Assembly: GCF_015645095.1 (NCBI RefSeq)
Contig: NZ_JADOTW010000016.1
Coordinates: 1 to 64,000, forward strand
Reading direction: 5' to 3'
Origin: Halomonas sp. 328
GTDB lineage: Bacteria > Pseudomonadota > Gammaproteobacteria > Pseudomonadales > Halomonadaceae
Length of the DNA: 64,000 nucleotides
Positions within the stretch are counted from its first letter, which is position 1, and every line of letters begins with the position of its first letter. Of the stretch, positions 16,725 to 26,638 are shown piece after piece. The notes below the pieces were generated by a model, which saw only the letters and a list, made by a program, of their open reading frames with translations, was not told where the DNA came from and searched no databases. Made by a program: the position numbers and the translations under genes.

Positions 16725-16997
16725 ATGACCCAGACCGTGATGTGCCGCAAGTACCAGCAGGAGCTGGAAGCCCTGCCCTTTCCACCGCTACCCGGCAAGA
16801 AGGGCCAGGAGATCCAGGCCAGTGTCTCCAAGCGGGCCTGGGAGGAGTGGCAGGCCCTGCAGACCCGTCTGATCAACGAGAAGCACCTCAATATGCTCGA
16901 CCCGGGGGCGCGGGCCTACCTGATGGAACAGATGGAGCGCTTCCTCGATAACCGCGACACCGACCAGGCGGAGGGCTATGTGCCCCCCTCGAACTAG
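16725..16997 (+). CDS. yggX: Iron-sulfur protection protein YggX
   Basis: A 90-residue protein of the YggX family, which protects labile iron-sulfur clusters from oxidants. The start MCRKYQQELEALPFPPLPGKKGQEI and the block EWQALQTRLINEKHLNMLDPGARAYL are diagnostic. AGGAG precedes the ATG. It is in the usual mutY-yggX pair, linking two oxidative-damage functions. Confidence 0.95.
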   Translation: MTQTVMCRKYQQELEALPFPPLPGKKGQEIQASVSKRAWEEWQALQTRLINEKHLNMLDPGARAYLMEQMERFLDNRDTDQAEGYVPPSN

Positions 16998-17024
16998 GTC
17001 GCCAAGGTTCTGAAAGAAAAAGGC

Positions 17025-17053
17025 TTGACCCGGAGAAAGCTTTCTAGTTAAAT
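17025..17053 (+). promoter_or_regulatory. Sigma-70 promoter of the tRNA operon
   Basis: TTGACC (17025-17030) and TTAAAT (17048-17053) are separated by 17 bases. Transcription would start near 17060, about ten bases before tRNA-Phe. No other gene intervenes. Confidence 0.8.
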
Positions 17054-17070
17054 ACGTCTCCGTTGGCAGG

Positions 17071-17146
17071 GGCCAGATAGCTCAGTCGGTAGAGCAGGGG
17101 ATTGAAAATCCCCGTGTCGGGGGTTCGATTCCCTCTCTGGCCACCA
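17071..17146 (+). tRNA. tRNA-Phe (GAA)
   Basis: A 76-nt cloverleaf: acceptor GGCCAGA/TCTGGCC, D-loop AGCTCAGTCGGTAGAGC, anticodon loop TTGAAAA with GAA at 17104-17106, T-loop GGTTCGATTCC, and an encoded CCA end. Confidence 0.97.
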
Positions 17147-17152
17147 CGCTGC

Positions 17153-17227
17153 TGGGGTATCGCCAAGTGGTAAGGCACCGGTTTTTGGTATCGGCATTCC
17201 CAGGTTCGAATCCTGGTACCCCAGCCA
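17153..17227 (+). tRNA. tRNA-Gln (TTG)
   Basis: A 75-nt gene: acceptor TGGGGTA/TACCCCA, anticodon loop TTTTGGT giving TTG, T-arm CCCAGGTTCGAATCCTGG and encoded CCA. It is 6 bases after tRNA-Phe. Gln-UUG is one of the tRNAs that MnmH, encoded in this window, modifies. Confidence 0.96.
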
Positions 17228-17289
17228 TTCGCCAACCCAGTTTCTCGTAGCACCGTGTGTAAGGTGCAGGATTGCAAGGCAGTGCCCAC

Positions 17290-17365
<76 letters not shown>

Positions 17366-17406
17366 ACGAAATTGCAATCCCATCAAGACCTTATGCACAT
17401 CAGGAG

Positions 17407-17430
17407 AGTCGCCCACGAGGCGGCTTTTTT
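17407..17430 (+). terminator. Terminator of the tRNA operon
   Basis: GTCGCC (17408-17413) pairs with GGCGGC (17419-17424, one G-U), loop CACGA, followed by six T residues. The remaining 180 bases up to ectD hold another hairpin (17466-17481) but no gene that I can see. Confidence 0.85.
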
Positions 17431-17610
17431 GTGCTTGTCCACCGCCTTTCCACAAGGCGTCCACCGTCCGCTCGGGCGGACTTGAAAGCCGCTTCCGGTG
17501 CCCCTACCTCGATAACGTCGTGCCCCGGAAGGCCGGCACACTCTCGGCACTTCACCGTACTGCCGGACTGAACCTGAGACCCCGATCACAAGCCTCTGGA
17601 GGTGATTTGG

Positions 17611-18546
17611 ATGTCAGTACAGACCGCATCCCGTACCGTTCATGCCCCCCTGAACCAGCATCAGGACCCCTATCCCACCCGCCTGGCGCGGCCCCTCGAC
17701 ATGCCCTGGCTGAAGCGCCAGGAGCCGGTGGTCAAGGGGCGCCACCTGGCGGGCCCCCTCGGCGCGGCCGAGCTCGACGAGTTCGAGGAGAAGGGCTTTC
17801 TCTTCGAACCGGACTTCCTCGACGCCGAGGAGGTCGAGGCGCTGCGCGCAGAGCTGAGCGCCCTGCTGGCCCGGGACGACTTCCGTGGCAAGGAGTTCGC
17901 CGTGACCGAACCCCATAGCCAGGAGGTCCGCTCGCTGTTCGCGGTGCACTGTCTCTCCGAGCGGCTCCGGCGCCTGGCGGAGGACCCGCGCCTCACCCGG
18001 CGGGTGGCGCAGATCCTCGGCGGCGAGGCCTATGTGCACCAGTCGCGGATCAACTACAAGCCGGGCTTCGAGGGCCAGGGCTTCGCCTGGCACTCCGACT
18101 TCGAGACCTGGCACGCCGAGGATGGCATGCCGGCCATGCAGGCGGTCAGCGCCTCCATCGTGCTCACCGAGAACCACGCCTTCAATGGCCCGCTGATGCT
18201 GATCCCCGGCTCCCATCGGGTCTTCGTGCCCTGCCTGGGGGAGACGCCGGAGGCGCATCACAAGCAGTCCCTCAAGCAGCAGCGCTTCGGCGTGCCGGGA
18301 CGCGAGGCCCTGAGCCGATTGATCGAGCGGGGTGGCATCGAGGCTCCCACCGGGGCCGCCGGCGGCCTGCTGCTCTTCGACTGCAATGTGCTGCACGGCT
18401 CCAATGCCAATATGTCACCGGACCCGCGCAGCAACGTCTTCTTCGTCTATAACCGGTGCGATAACGCCTGCGTGGCGCCCTATGCGGCAAAGCGTCGCCG
18501 CCCCGAGTTCCTGGCCCACCGCCCGGACGGCCGCTGGCGCCCCTGA
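17611..18546 (+). CDS. ectD: Ectoine hydroxylase EctD
   Basis: A non-heme Fe(II)/2-oxoglutarate dioxygenase that converts ectoine to 5-hydroxyectoine, an osmoprotectant. 311 residues. The signature FAWHSDFETWHAEDGMPAM holds iron ligands H161 and D163, the third being H262 in NVLHGSNANMS. The sequence is very close to Halomonas elongata EctD over most of its length. The ATG at 17611 has a near-perfect GGAGGTGA five or more bases upstream; the GTG at 17602 overlaps that site and is rejected. ectABC is absent nearby, as in H. elongata. Confidence 0.97.
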   Translation: MSVQTASRTVHAPLNQHQDPYPTRLARPLDMPWLKRQEPVVKGRHLAGPLGAAELDEFEEKGFLFEPDFLDAEEVEALRAELSALLARDDFRGKEFAVTEPHSQEVRSLFAVHCLSERLRRLAEDPRLTRRVAQILGGEAYVHQSRINYKPGFEGQGFAWHSDFETWHAEDGMPAMQAVSASIVLTENHAFNGPLMLIPGSHRVFVPCLGETPEAHHKQSLKQQRFGVPGREALSRLIERGGIEAPTGAAGGLLLFDCNVLHGSNANMSPDPRSNVFFVYNRCDNACVAPYAAKRRRPEFLAHRPDGRWRP

Positions 18547-18707
18547 GGGCCAGGGGGCGTCCGGCATGCACGATTCCCGGGCGTCCCTGCCTGGCTCCTG
18601 GGCGCCGGGGGCGCTGGATTCGAGGCCTTTCTGGGGTAGACTGTTAGGCTTATCGATAAAGCGGCGCTGCAGACGCCGCCGTTTCTTTGCCAGGAGACTC
18701 ATCGCCC

Positions 18708-19373
18708 ATGCGCTTCGTTCCACGCTTTACCGATGGCCAGGATTTTCCCAACGCGCTCGGCAAGATCGTCTGCGTCGGCCGCAACTATGTGGACCACGCC
18801 AAGGAGCTGGACAACCCGGTACCCAGCGAACCGCTGCTGTTCATCAAGCCGTCCACCAGCGCCGTGGCGCTGGACGAGCCCATCGACGCCCCCTTCTCCC
18901 GGGGCGAGGTCCATTTCGAGACCGAGCTGGCGCTGCTGATCGGCGAGACCCTCACCGATGCCACCGCCTCCGAGGCGGAGCGTGGCGTGGCGGGAATCGG
19001 CCTGGCCCTGGACCTCACCCTGCGTGACGTCCAGACGCGCCTCAAGGAGCAGGGCCACCCCTGGGAGATCGCCAAGGCCTTCGACGGCGCCTGCCCGCTG
19101 TCGAATTTCCTGCGCCTGGAGCGGGTGCCCAACTGGAGCGCCCTGGCCTTCAGCCTGGATATCGACGGCGAGCGTCGCCAGAGCGGCGAGGGCGCCGACA
19201 TGATCTTCCCGGTGGCCACCCTGCTGGCGGAGATCAGCCGCCACTTCACCCTGGAGCCGGGGGACGTGGTGATCACCGGCACCCCCGCCGGGGTCGGCGA
19301 ACTGCCCAAGGGCAGTGAGCTGCACTTTACCCTGACCGGTGGTCTGGAAGTGGTGACCCGGGTCGTCGACTAG
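18708..19373 (+). CDS. Fumarylacetoacetate hydrolase family protein
   Basis: 221 residues of the FAH/YcgM type. CVGRNYVDHAKELDNPVPSEP and the metal-binding block EVHFETELALLIG are clear, with the C-terminal PGDVVITGTPAGVG. Relatives are acylpyruvases or 2-keto acid hydrolases; some are oxaloacetate decarboxylases. The substrate is unknown. The ATG at 18708 fits the family; AGGAG lies 11 bases upstream, a little far. A strong terminator follows. Confidence 0.88.
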   Translation: MRFVPRFTDGQDFPNALGKIVCVGRNYVDHAKELDNPVPSEPLLFIKPSTSAVALDEPIDAPFSRGEVHFETELALLIGETLTDATASEAERGVAGIGLALDLTLRDVQTRLKEQGHPWEIAKAFDGACPLSNFLRLERVPNWSALAFSLDIDGERRQSGEGADMIFPVATLLAEISRHFTLEPGDVVITGTPAGVGELPKGSELHFTLTGGLEVVTRVVD

Positions 19374-19392
19374 GCCGGCCGTCGCCGCAATA

Positions 19393-19429
19393 GACAGAGG
19401 CCCCGCAGCGCTGCTGCGGGGCCTCTGTC
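19393..19429. terminator. Bidirectional terminator between the FAH gene and speA
   Basis: A perfect 17-bp stem, GACAGAGGCCCCGCAGC (19393-19409) with 19413-19429, and a 3-base loop. The T tract is short, but the hairpin separates two converging genes. Confidence 0.8.
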
Positions 19430-19450
19430 GTTAGCGGTCGGGCGAAGGGC

Positions 19451-21352
19451 CTACTCCAGGTAGGTATAGCCCTCGAGGCCCGCCGAGAGATCCTCCAGGA
19501 AGGCCTCGCGCTCGCTGGTCTCCAGGCCGCTGGCCGCCAGCTGGCCGGCCAGGTGGCGGCGCAGCACCTCGGTATCGAAGTTCACGTGGCGCAGCACCTG
19601 GGCCACCGTATCGCCGTGGATCGCCTCGGAGAGCACCCAGTCGCCATCGGCGTCCAGGGCGGCATCCACCGAGTCGGTATCGCCGAAGAGGTTGTGCAGG
19701 TCGCCGAGGATTTCCTGGTAGGCCCCCACCAGGAAGAAGCCCATCAGCTTCTCCTCGTCGTCGGCCCACTCCGGCAGCGGCAGGGTGGTCTCCACCCCCT
19801 CGCCGTCCACGTAGTTGTCGATGCGGCCATCGCTGTCGCAGGTGATGTCCTGGACCACGGCGCGGCGGGTCGGCTCCCGGTCCAGGCCGCTCAGCGGCAG
19901 CACCGGGAAGATCTGGCGGATGCCCCAGACATCGGGCACCGACTGGAACAGCGAGAAGTTGACGAACAGCTTGTCGGCGAGCTTCTCGGCCAGCTCATCG
20001 AGGATCTCCCGATGGGCCCGGTTGCGGGTGTTGAGGCGCTCGCGCAGGCGCTCGCAGGCGGCGAAATAGACCGCCTCGCCCTCGGCCCGGGCCTCGATGC
20101 CGGCCAGGCCCATCACGAAGCGGTCCTGCAGCTCGGCGATGGCCTGCACCAGGTCGTGGTAGGCCTCCACCAGGCCGCGGGGCTCGCGCATCGCCTCCAG
20201 GCGATCATGCACCCGGCGCAGCTCGTCCACCTGGGGGTCGCCCTCGACCCGCGGTGCCGGCGCCCGGGTGGGGGTACGCTCTTCGCCGATCACGTCGGCG
20301 ATCAGCACCGCGTGGTGGGCGGTCAGGGCGCGTCCCGATTCGCTGATCAGGTGGGGATGGGGCAGGCCCTGGTCCTCGCAGGCCTGGCGGAAGGCCCAGA
20401 CCACGTTGCTGGCGTACTCGCGCATGGAGTAGTTGATGGAGAACTCGCTGCGCGAGCGGGTACCCTCGTAGTCGATGCCCAGGCCGCCGCCCACGTCCAC
20501 GGTATCCACCGGGGCGCCCAGTTCCCGCAGGCTCTGGTAGAAGCGCGCGCATTCGCGCAGGCCGCGCTGGATATCGCGGATATTGGCGATCTGCGAGCCC
20601 AGGTGGAAGTGCACCAGCTGCAGGCTGTCCAGGGCGTTGCTCCGTTCCAGGCGCTCCACCACGCCGAGCACCTGGCTGGCGGTGAGGCCGAACTTGGACT
20701 TCTCGCCACCGGTGTCCTGCCACTTGCCACGCCCCACCGAGGCGAGGCGGGCGCGCAGGCCGATGCGCGGCTTGACCTTCAGGCGCTCGGCCTCCTCGAG
20801 GATGATGTCCAGCTCGGAGAACTTCTCCACCACCAGATAGACCCGATGGCCGAGTTTCTCGCCCATCAGTGCCAGGCGCACGTACTCGCGGTCCTTGTAA
20901 CCGTTGCAGACGATCAGCGAGGAGCCGTCCCCGGAGAGCGCCAGTACCGCCAGCAGCTCCGGCTTGCTGCCCGCCTCCAGGCCGACCCGGCCGTGGCCGC
21001 GCTCCTGGGTGGCGAGGATCTCTTCCACCACCCGGCGCTGCTGGTTGACCTTGATCGGATAGACGGCGGTATAGCCGCCATCGTACTGCTCCTCGCGCAT
21101 GGCGTGGTCGAAGGCGGCGCAGAGCTGCTCGACCCGGTCATGCAGGATGTCGGTGAAGCGCACCAGCACCGGCAGGCGCAGGCCCGCCTCGCGCAGCTGG
21201 CTCACCAGGCCGCGCAGCGGCAGGGCCGGGCCCTCGATCTCGCTGCCCAGGGGGCGGACCAGGGCCTGGCCGGCATCGTCCACATCGAAATAGCCGCTGC
21301 CCCACTGGTCGATATTGTAGGTGCGGCGCGCCTTGGCGGCGGGTGAGGTCAT
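19451..21352 (-). CDS. speA: Biosynthetic arginine decarboxylase SpeA
   Basis: Makes agmatine from arginine in polyamine synthesis. 633 residues, fold III PLP enzyme. The PLP lysine lies in YTAVYPIKVNQQRRVVEEI, and the glycine-rich phosphate loop in VDVGGGLGIDYEGT. Full family length. Its ATG overlaps the thrB stop by 4 bp (ATGA), so thrB and speA are translationally coupled. Longer in-frame extensions upstream belong to thrB in another frame. Confidence 0.96.
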   Translation of the reverse strand: MTSPAAKARRTYNIDQWGSGYFDVDDAGQALVRPLGSEIEGPALPLRGLVSQLREAGLRLPVLVRFTDILHDRVEQLCAAFDHAMREEQYDGGYTAVYPIKVNQQRRVVEEILATQERGHGRVGLEAGSKPELLAVLALSGDGSSLIVCNGYKDREYVRLALMGEKLGHRVYLVVEKFSELDIILEEAERLKVKPRIGLRARLASVGRGKWQDTGGEKSKFGLTASQVLGVVERLERSNALDSLQLVHFHLGSQIANIRDIQRGLRECARFYQSLRELGAPVDTVDVGGGLGIDYEGTRSRSEFSINYSMREYASNVVWAFRQACEDQGLPHPHLISESGRALTAHHAVLIADVIGEERTPTRAPAPRVEGDPQVDELRRVHDRLEAMREPRGLVEAYHDLVQAIAELQDRFVMGLAGIEARAEGEAVYFAACERLRERLNTRNRAHREILDELAEKLADKLFVNFSLFQSVPDVWGIRQIFPVLPLSGLDREPTRRAVVQDITCDSDGRIDNYVDGEGVETTLPLPEWADDEEKLMGFFLVGAYQEILGDLHNLFGDTDSVDAALDADGDWVLSEAIHGDTVAQVLRHVNFDTEVLRRHLAGQLAASGLETSEREAFLEDLSAGLEGYTYLE

Positions 21353-22311
21353 GGCTGGCTCCGTTCGGGGAGTGGCAGGGCGCCATGCTGGATGCGCTCC
21401 AGCAGGATGGTACGAAACTGCTGCGGGTCGTGGGGCGTCAGGTCGTGGGCCGGCGGGTCCACATAGACCACCAGCAGCCGCGACAGCCAGTAGCGCAGGG
21501 CGGTGAGGCGCAGCATCATCGGCCACACCTTGTGCTCCTCGTCGCTGAGCGGGCGGCGGGCCTGGTAGGCGCCGAGCAGCGCCGCGTAGCGGTCCGCGTC
21601 CAGGCGACCCTGGGCGTCGCAGGCCCAGTCGTTGATGACGATGGCCAGGTCGAAGAGCAGGTCGCCGGTGCAGCCGTTGTAGAAATCGATCAGCCCACCC
21701 AGCCGGTCCCCCTCGAAGAGGGTGTTGTCGCGGAAGAGGTCGCCGTGCAGGGCCCCCTGGGGCAGGTTCGAGGCGTCGCCGAAGACCCCCTGGTAGGTCT
21801 CCACCTCGTCCTTCATCAGCGCCTGGTCCTCCGGCGACAGGTAGACCAGCACCCGATGGTGCATGGCGACCAGCCAGTTCAGGTCACGGGGATTGGGTCG
21901 ATGCCCCGGGAAGTGGCGGGAGACCGCATGCATATGACCCAGGGCATCGCCCAGGGCCCGGCACTGGGCCAGGTTGGGGGCCTTGGGGTGCTTGCCGGGC
22001 AGGCGCGGGAAGAGCAGCGCCGGCTTGCCGGCCAGGCTCTGCAGGGCGGTGCCGTCGCGATCGTGCAAGGGCCCCGGGACCGGCAGGCGGTGCTCGTCCA
22101 GGTAGTCGAGGAGCTCGACGAAGAAGGGCAACTCCTCGTGCTCGCCCTGCTCGAAGAGGGTCAGCACCAGCTCACGGCGATCCGTGGTGACGAAGTAGGT
22201 GGTGTTCTCGGTGCCGCCGGCCACGCCCTCGAGTCGGGTCAGGGTGCCGGCATCGAAGCGTTCCAGAAAGTCTGCGACCTGAGTCTCGCTCAGCGGGGTG
22301 AATACGGCCAT
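21349..22311 (-). CDS. thrB: Homoserine kinase ThrB (APH-fold type)
   Basis: 320 residues of the Pseudomonas-type homoserine kinase, which has an aminoglycoside-phosphotransferase fold and not the GHMP fold. Motifs: VAGGTENTTYFV (nucleotide loop), LHGDLFRDNTLFEG (catalytic loop) and GLIDFYNGCTGDLLFDLAI (metal binding). It phosphorylates homoserine for threonine synthesis. Coupled to speA downstream by a 4-bp overlap; the pairing has no obvious pathway logic. Confidence 0.92.
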   Translation of the reverse strand: MAVFTPLSETQVADFLERFDAGTLTRLEGVAGGTENTTYFVTTDRRELVLTLFEQGEHEELPFFVELLDYLDEHRLPVPGPLHDRDGTALQSLAGKPALLFPRLPGKHPKAPNLAQCRALGDALGHMHAVSRHFPGHRPNPRDLNWLVAMHHRVLVYLSPEDQALMKDEVETYQGVFGDASNLPQGALHGDLFRDNTLFEGDRLGGLIDFYNGCTGDLLFDLAIVINDWACDAQGRLDADRYAALLGAYQARRPLSDEEHKVWPMMLRLTALRYWLSRLLVVYVDPPAHDLTPHDPQQFRTILLERIQHGALPLPERSQP

Positions 22312-22420
22312 GAGTCTCTCGCCCGGATTATCAGGCCGCCTATTGTACTCGCTTGCCCGGGTGATGCATCCCTGCTGATAGGGCTCTCGAGGCTATCTCA
22401 GCCAGTACACTTTCCTGCTC

Positions 22421-22627
22421 TGAGGCCCGGGGCTACCCTGAGGGCAGGCCGTCGCGGGGCGCTGTAAACCCCTCCCTGGGCGCTACTTTTGCCCTGCGGC
22501 GCTCTCGCATCCTGCTCCGCTTGCAGGACCGGGGCTGGCCATCCCTGGCCAACCCGTTCGGAGCATGCTCCTCACCCCTGGCAAAAAACCCCCGCTCCAT
22601 CCTGCCCCCAGCGCCCCTTAGCTATTC
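22421..22627 (+). repeat. Dispersed intergenic repeat, copy B
   Basis: Matches the reverse complement of 5217-5342, with about 75 extra bases (roughly 22492-22568) inserted in the middle. It fills most of the 342-bp gap between thrB and the DUF2782 gene; I see no gene in that gap. The insert itself contains short inverted segments (GGCCATCCCTGGCC, GAGCATGCTC). Confidence 0.75.
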
Positions 22628-22653
22628 CAACGGCGGTCGCTCGGGTACCGCCC

Positions 22654-22932
22654 TTAACGCTCCTGCACCCAGGCGGGAATCTGCGAGCCGTTGCCGGCCT
22701 GGCGCTGGAAATTGCCGTCGCCGTTGCGATCCACCAGGAAGTAGTGCTCGCCCTGGGCGGGGCGTACCTCGATGGCATAGAGCCGGCCGTTGAGGCGGTA
22801 TTCGCGCACCGTGCGCTGGGCCTCCTGGCGCTCGGTGATCTGCGGTGTCTGGGCCGTGACGCTACCCGAGGCGAGAAACGTGGCGAGCAGGGCGGCAAGT
22901 CCCAGGGCGAGGAGCGGGCGAGGCGATGGCAT
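22654..22932 (-). CDS. DUF2782 family exported protein
   Basis: 92 residues: a signal peptide to about residue 27 (ALGLAALLATFLASGSVTAQ) and a short mature domain, EYRLNGRLYAIEVRPAQGEHYFLVDRNGDGNF, typical of DUF2782, a family of unknown function often beside polA in Pseudomonas and relatives. It is divergent from polA. Repeat copy B follows its stop after 26 bp. Confidence 0.85.
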   Translation of the reverse strand: MPSPRPLLALGLAALLATFLASGSVTAQTPQITERQEAQRTVREYRLNGRLYAIEVRPAQGEHYFLVDRNGDGNFQRQAGNGSQIPAWVQER

Positions 22933-23085
22933 GGCGACCTCCGAGGTTAAGAAACGCCGTTCGTAGTATAGGACCCCGGCCTGGCCAGGGGAATTCCCCA
23001 CGCGACGGCGTCCCGGCCTGACGGAACCGTCGCCGCTGCGTATCATGGGGCCACGATATTGCCGCCGCAACTGGATACTCCGCTC

Positions 23086-25848
23086 ATGGCCAAGCCCCCC
23101 ATCGTTCTCGTCGACGGTTCCTCCTACCTCTACCGCGCCTTCCATGCCCTGCCGCCCCTGACCACCTCCAGGGGCCAGCCCAGTGGCGCGGTCAAGGGCG
23201 TGCTCAACATGCTCAAGAGCCTGATCAAGGAGTACCCGGACAGCCCCATGGCGGTGGTCTTCGATGCCAAGGGCAAGACCTTTCGCGACGACCTCTACGC
23301 CGAGTACAAGGCCCAGCGCCCGCCCATGCCCGACGACCTGCGTGCCCAGGTGGCGCCGCTCCACGACTGCATTCGCGCCCTGGGGTTGCCGCTGCTGTGC
23401 ATCGAGGGGGTCGAGGCGGACGACGTCATCGGTACCCTGGCCCGTCACGCCACCGAGGCCGGCCGCGACGCGGTGATCTCCACCGGCGACAAGGACATGG
23501 CCCAGCTGGTCAATGCGCATATCACCCTGGTCAATACCATGAAGGGGGAGACCCTCGACGAGGCCGGGGTGGAGGCGAAGTTCGGCCTGCCTCCCTCGCT
23601 GATCATCGACTTCCTGGCCCTGATGGGCGACAAGGTGGATAACATTCCCGGGGTGCCCGGAGTCGGCGAGAAGACCGCCCTCGGCCTGCTGCAGGGCATG
23701 GGCGGCGGCCTGGAGGCGATCTACGCCGATCTCGAGCGGGTCGCCACCCTGGGCTTCCGCGGCGCCAAGACCCTGCCCAAGAAGCTCGAGGCGAATCGCG
23801 ATCAGGCCTTCCTCTCCTACCAGCTGGCCACCATCAAGACCGACTGCGAGCTGCCGGTGGGCCTCGACGACCTGGATATCGCCCACCCGGATCGGGAGCG
23901 CCTGGTGGCGCTCTACCGGGAGCTGGAGTTCAAGACCTGGCTGGCGGAGCTGCTCGAGGGCAGGGACGCGGGCGTCGATGACGTGGCCACGGGCAGCTCG
24001 GCCCCGGAAGCGGGCGAGGCCGCTCCGACGAGCCCCGAGCGCCGGGACAGCGTGATTCTCGAGCAGGCCGATTTCGACGCCTGGCTGGCACGCCTCGAGG
24101 CCGCCGAGGCCTTCTGCTTCGATCTGGAGACCACCAGCCTCGACTATATGCAGGCGGAGATCGTCGGGGTGGGGCTGGCGCTGGAAGCCGGAGAGGCGGC
24201 CTATATCCCGCTGGCCCACGACTACCTGGACGCCCCGGCCCAGCTCGACCGCCAGGCGGTGCTGGCCGCCCTCAAGCCGCTCTGGGAGGACCCCGCCAAG
24301 GGCAAGATCGGCCAGAACCTCAAGTACGACATCTCGGTGCTGGCCAACTACGCGATCCGCGTGGTGGGTCCCCTGACCGACACCATGCTGGAGTCCTATG
24401 TGCTGGACTCCACCGCCACCCGCCACGACATGGACTCCCTGGCCCTGAAGTACCTGGGCGAGAAGACCACCTCCTTCGAGGAGATCGCCGGCAAGGGCGC
24501 CAAGCAGCTCACCTTCAACCAGATCGCCCTGGAGCAGGCGGCGCCCTACGCCTGCGAGGACGTGGACATCACCCTGCGCCTGCACCAGACCCTGCGCCCG
24601 CGTCTGGAGGCGGAGGGGCGCCTGGCCGAGGTGCTCGATACGCTGGAGCGCCCCCTGATCCCGGTGCTGTCGCGCATGGAGCGCCATGGCGTGGCCCTGG
24701 ACGCCCAGCGCCTGCACGAGCAGAGCCGGGAACTGGCCACGCGCATCCAGGCCCTGGAAGCCGAGGCTTACGAGCTCGCCGGCCGCGAGTTCAACCTGAG
24801 CTCCCCCAAGCAGCTGGGGCAGATCCTCTTCGAGGAGCAGAAGATCCCGGTGCTCAAGAAGACCCCCAAGGGGGCCCCCTCCACCGCCGAGGCGGTGCTC
24901 GAGGAGCTGGCGCTGGACTACCCGCTGCCCAAGGTGATCATGCAGCACCGCGGCCTGGCCAAGCTGCGCTCCACCTACACCGATAAGCTGCCGCGGCTGG
25001 TCAACCCGGCCACCGGGCGGCTGCATACCAGCTACCACCAGGCGGTCACCGCCACCGGGCGGCTTTCCTCCAGTGACCCCAACCTGCAGAACATCCCCAT
25101 CCGCACGGAAGAGGGGCGCAAGATCCGCCAGGCCTTCGTGGCGCGCCCCGGCTACCGCATCGTCGCCGCCGACTATTCGCAGATCGAGCTGCGCATCATG
25201 GCGCACCTCTCCGAGGATGCGGGGTTGTTGAAGGCCTTCGCCGAGGGGCAGGACATCCACGCCGCCACCGCCGCCGAGGTGTTCGGGGTGCCCCTGGACA
25301 AGGTCACCCCGGACCAGCGGCGCAGCGCCAAGGCGATCAACTTCGGGCTGATCTACGGCATGAGCGCCTGGGGCCTGTCGCGCCAGCTGCACCTGGAGCG
25401 CAACCAGGCGCAGACCTATATCGAGCGCTACTTCGACCGCTACCCCGGGGTGGCCCGCTATATGGAGCGCATCCGTGCCCAGGCCGCCGAGGAGGGCTAC
25501 GTCGAGACCGTCTTCGGCCGGCGCCTCTACCTGCCGGAGATCCATGCCCAGAACCGGGCCCGTCGCCAGGGCGCCGAGCGCACCGCCATCAATGCCCCCA
25601 TGCAGGGTACCGCCGCGGATATCATCAAGCGCGCCATGATCGACGTGGACGCCTGGCTGCGGCAGGCCGAGGACGTCGACGCCTGGATGGTGATGCAGGT
25701 CCACGACGAACTGGTCTTCGAGGTGGCCGAGGCCCAGGTGGAGGACTTCATCGCGGCGGTGAAGGCGCGCATGACCGAGGCCGCCGAGCTGCGCGTGCCG
25801 CTGATCGTCGAGGCCGAGAGCGGCGCCAACTGGGACGAGGCCCACTAG
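23086..25848 (+). CDS. polA: DNA polymerase I
   Basis: 920 residues with all three domains: 5' nuclease (about 1-300; [26 protein letters not shown]), 3'-5' exonuclease (about 340-510; the FDLETTSLD acidic pair is kept, so proofreading is expected) and polymerase (about 530-920; [40 protein letters not shown]). The ATG at 23086 matches the family start [13 protein letters not shown]; a TTG nine codons earlier is less likely. The next gene begins one base after the stop. Confidence 0.97.
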   Translation: MAKPPIVLVDGSSYLYRAFHALPPLTTSRGQPSGAVKGVLNMLKSLIKEYPDSPMAVVFDAKGKTFRDDLYAEYKAQRPPMPDDLRAQVAPLHDCIRALGLPLLCIEGVEADDVIGTLARHATEAGRDAVISTGDKDMAQLVNAHITLVNTMKGETLDEAGVEAKFGLPPSLIIDFLALMGDKVDNIPGVPGVGEKTALGLLQGMGGGLEAIYADLERVATLGFRGAKTLPKKLEANRDQAFLSYQLATIKTDCELPVGLDDLDIAHPDRERLVALYRELEFKTWLAELLEGRDAGVDDVATGSSAPEAGEAAPTSPERRDSVILEQADFDAWLARLEAAEAFCFDLETTSLDYMQAEIVGVGLALEAGEAAYIPLAHDYLDAPAQLDRQAVLAALKPLWEDPAKGKIGQNLKYDISVLANYAIRVVGPLTDTMLESYVLDSTATRHDMDSLALKYLGEKTTSFEEIAGKGAKQLTFNQIALEQAAPYACEDVDITLRLHQTLRPRLEAEGRLAEVLDTLERPLIPVLSRMERHGVALDAQRLHEQSRELATRIQALEAEAYELAGREFNLSSPKQLGQILFEEQKIPVLKKTPKGAPSTAEAVLEELALDYPLPKVIMQHRGLAKLRSTYTDKLPRLVNPATGRLHTSYHQAVTATGRLSSSDPNLQNIPIRTEEGRKIRQAFVARPGYRIVAADYSQIELRIMAHLSEDAGLLKAFAEGQDIHAATAAEVFGVPLDKVTPDQRRSAKAINFGLIYGMSAWGLSRQLHLERNQAQTYIERYFDRYPGVARYMERIRAQAAEEGYVETVFGRRLYLPEIHAQNRARRQGAERTAINAPMQGTAADIIKRAMIDVDAWLRQAEDVDAWMVMQVHDELVFEVAEAQVEDFIAAVKARMTEAAELRVPLIVEAESGANWDEAH

Positions 25849-25849
25849 G

Positions 25850-26554
25850 ATGAGCCTGACCGGGGGGAGGCCGACGGAAGGGAGCTCCGCCCTGGCGATC
25901 GTGATCCCGGTGCTCGACGAGGCCGAGGCCCTGCCGGGGCTGCTGGCCGCCCTGGTCGAGTATCGCCACGCCGGCGACGAGGTCCTGGTGGTGGATGGCG
26001 GTAGCCGGGACGCGAGTCCGGCCCTGGCACGGGCCGGCGGGGCGACCCTGATCGTGTCGCCCCGGGGCCGTGCCGTTCAGATGAACGCCGGCGCCGCGGC
26101 GGCCACGGCGCCCCGGTTGCTCTTCCTGCATGCCGATACCCGCCTCCCCGAGGGTGGCCGCGCCGCCCTGCTGGCGGCCCTGGATAAGCGGGAGTGGGGG
26201 CGCTTCGATGTGCGGATCGAGGGTCGGCATCCGTTGCTGCGCTGGGTGGCCTGGCTGATGAACCGGCGCTCCCGGCTGACCGGCATCGCCACCGGCGACC
26301 AGGCGATCTTCGTCACCCGGGCGGCTTTCGACGCCGTGGGGGGCTTCCCGGATCAGCCGCTGATGGAGGATATCGAGCTCTCCCGGCGCCTCAGGCGTCG
26401 CGGCCGACCGCGCTGCCTGCGCCTGACGGTCACCACCTCCGGGCGGCGCTGGGAGCGGCGCGGGGTCTGGCGCACCATCCTGCTGATGTGGCGGCTGCGC
26501 CTGGCCTACTGGCTGGGCGCCAGCCCCGAGGCCCTGGCGCGGCGCTATCGTTGA
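25850..26554 (+). CDS. Family 2 glycosyltransferase (TIGR04283 type)
   Basis: 234 residues with a GT-A core: AIVIPVLDEAEALPGLLAAL, VVDGGSRDAS, RAVQMNAGA, the metal motif in LFLHADTRLP, and GDQAIFVTRAAFDAVGGFPD. This pattern matches the TIGR04283 group, named for a role in arsenosugar synthesis in some bacteria, but no arsenic gene is nearby. Possibly coupled to polA, since the ATG starts one base after the polA stop. Confidence 0.82.
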   Translation: MSLTGGRPTEGSSALAIVIPVLDEAEALPGLLAALVEYRHAGDEVLVVDGGSRDASPALARAGGATLIVSPRGRAVQMNAGAAAATAPRLLFLHADTRLPEGGRAALLAALDKREWGRFDVRIEGRHPLLRWVAWLMNRRSRLTGIATGDQAIFVTRAAFDAVGGFPDQPLMEDIELSRRLRRRGRPRCLRLTVTTSGRRWERRGVWRTILLMWRLRLAYWLGASPEALARRYR

Positions 26555-26609
26555 GGGCACCGACCCAGGATCGCCCCGTAACTGCGATAGCCCTGAACGT
26601 CTGTCCCGA

Positions 26610-26635
26610 GGCGCCGAGTCGGTTGCATCGGCGCC
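26610..26635. terminator. Hairpin between two convergent genes
   Basis: GGCGCCGA (26610-26617) pairs with TCGGCGCC (26628-26635). There is no T run. It lies between the glycosyltransferase and TauE genes, which point at each other. Confidence 0.45.
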
Positions 26636-26638
26636 AGG

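Noticed and set aside
19553..21346. A 597-codon plus-strand frame opposite speA
   Set aside because: Shadow frame, rich in His/Gln/Val/Ala repeats, without a start site; speA is certain.
22654..25845. A 1063-codon open frame on the minus strand opposite polA
   Set aside because: polA is unmistakable on the plus strand. Only the last 92 codons of this frame (DUF2782) look like protein; the rest is low-complexity Gly/Leu/His/Gln-rich shadow of GC-rich codons.
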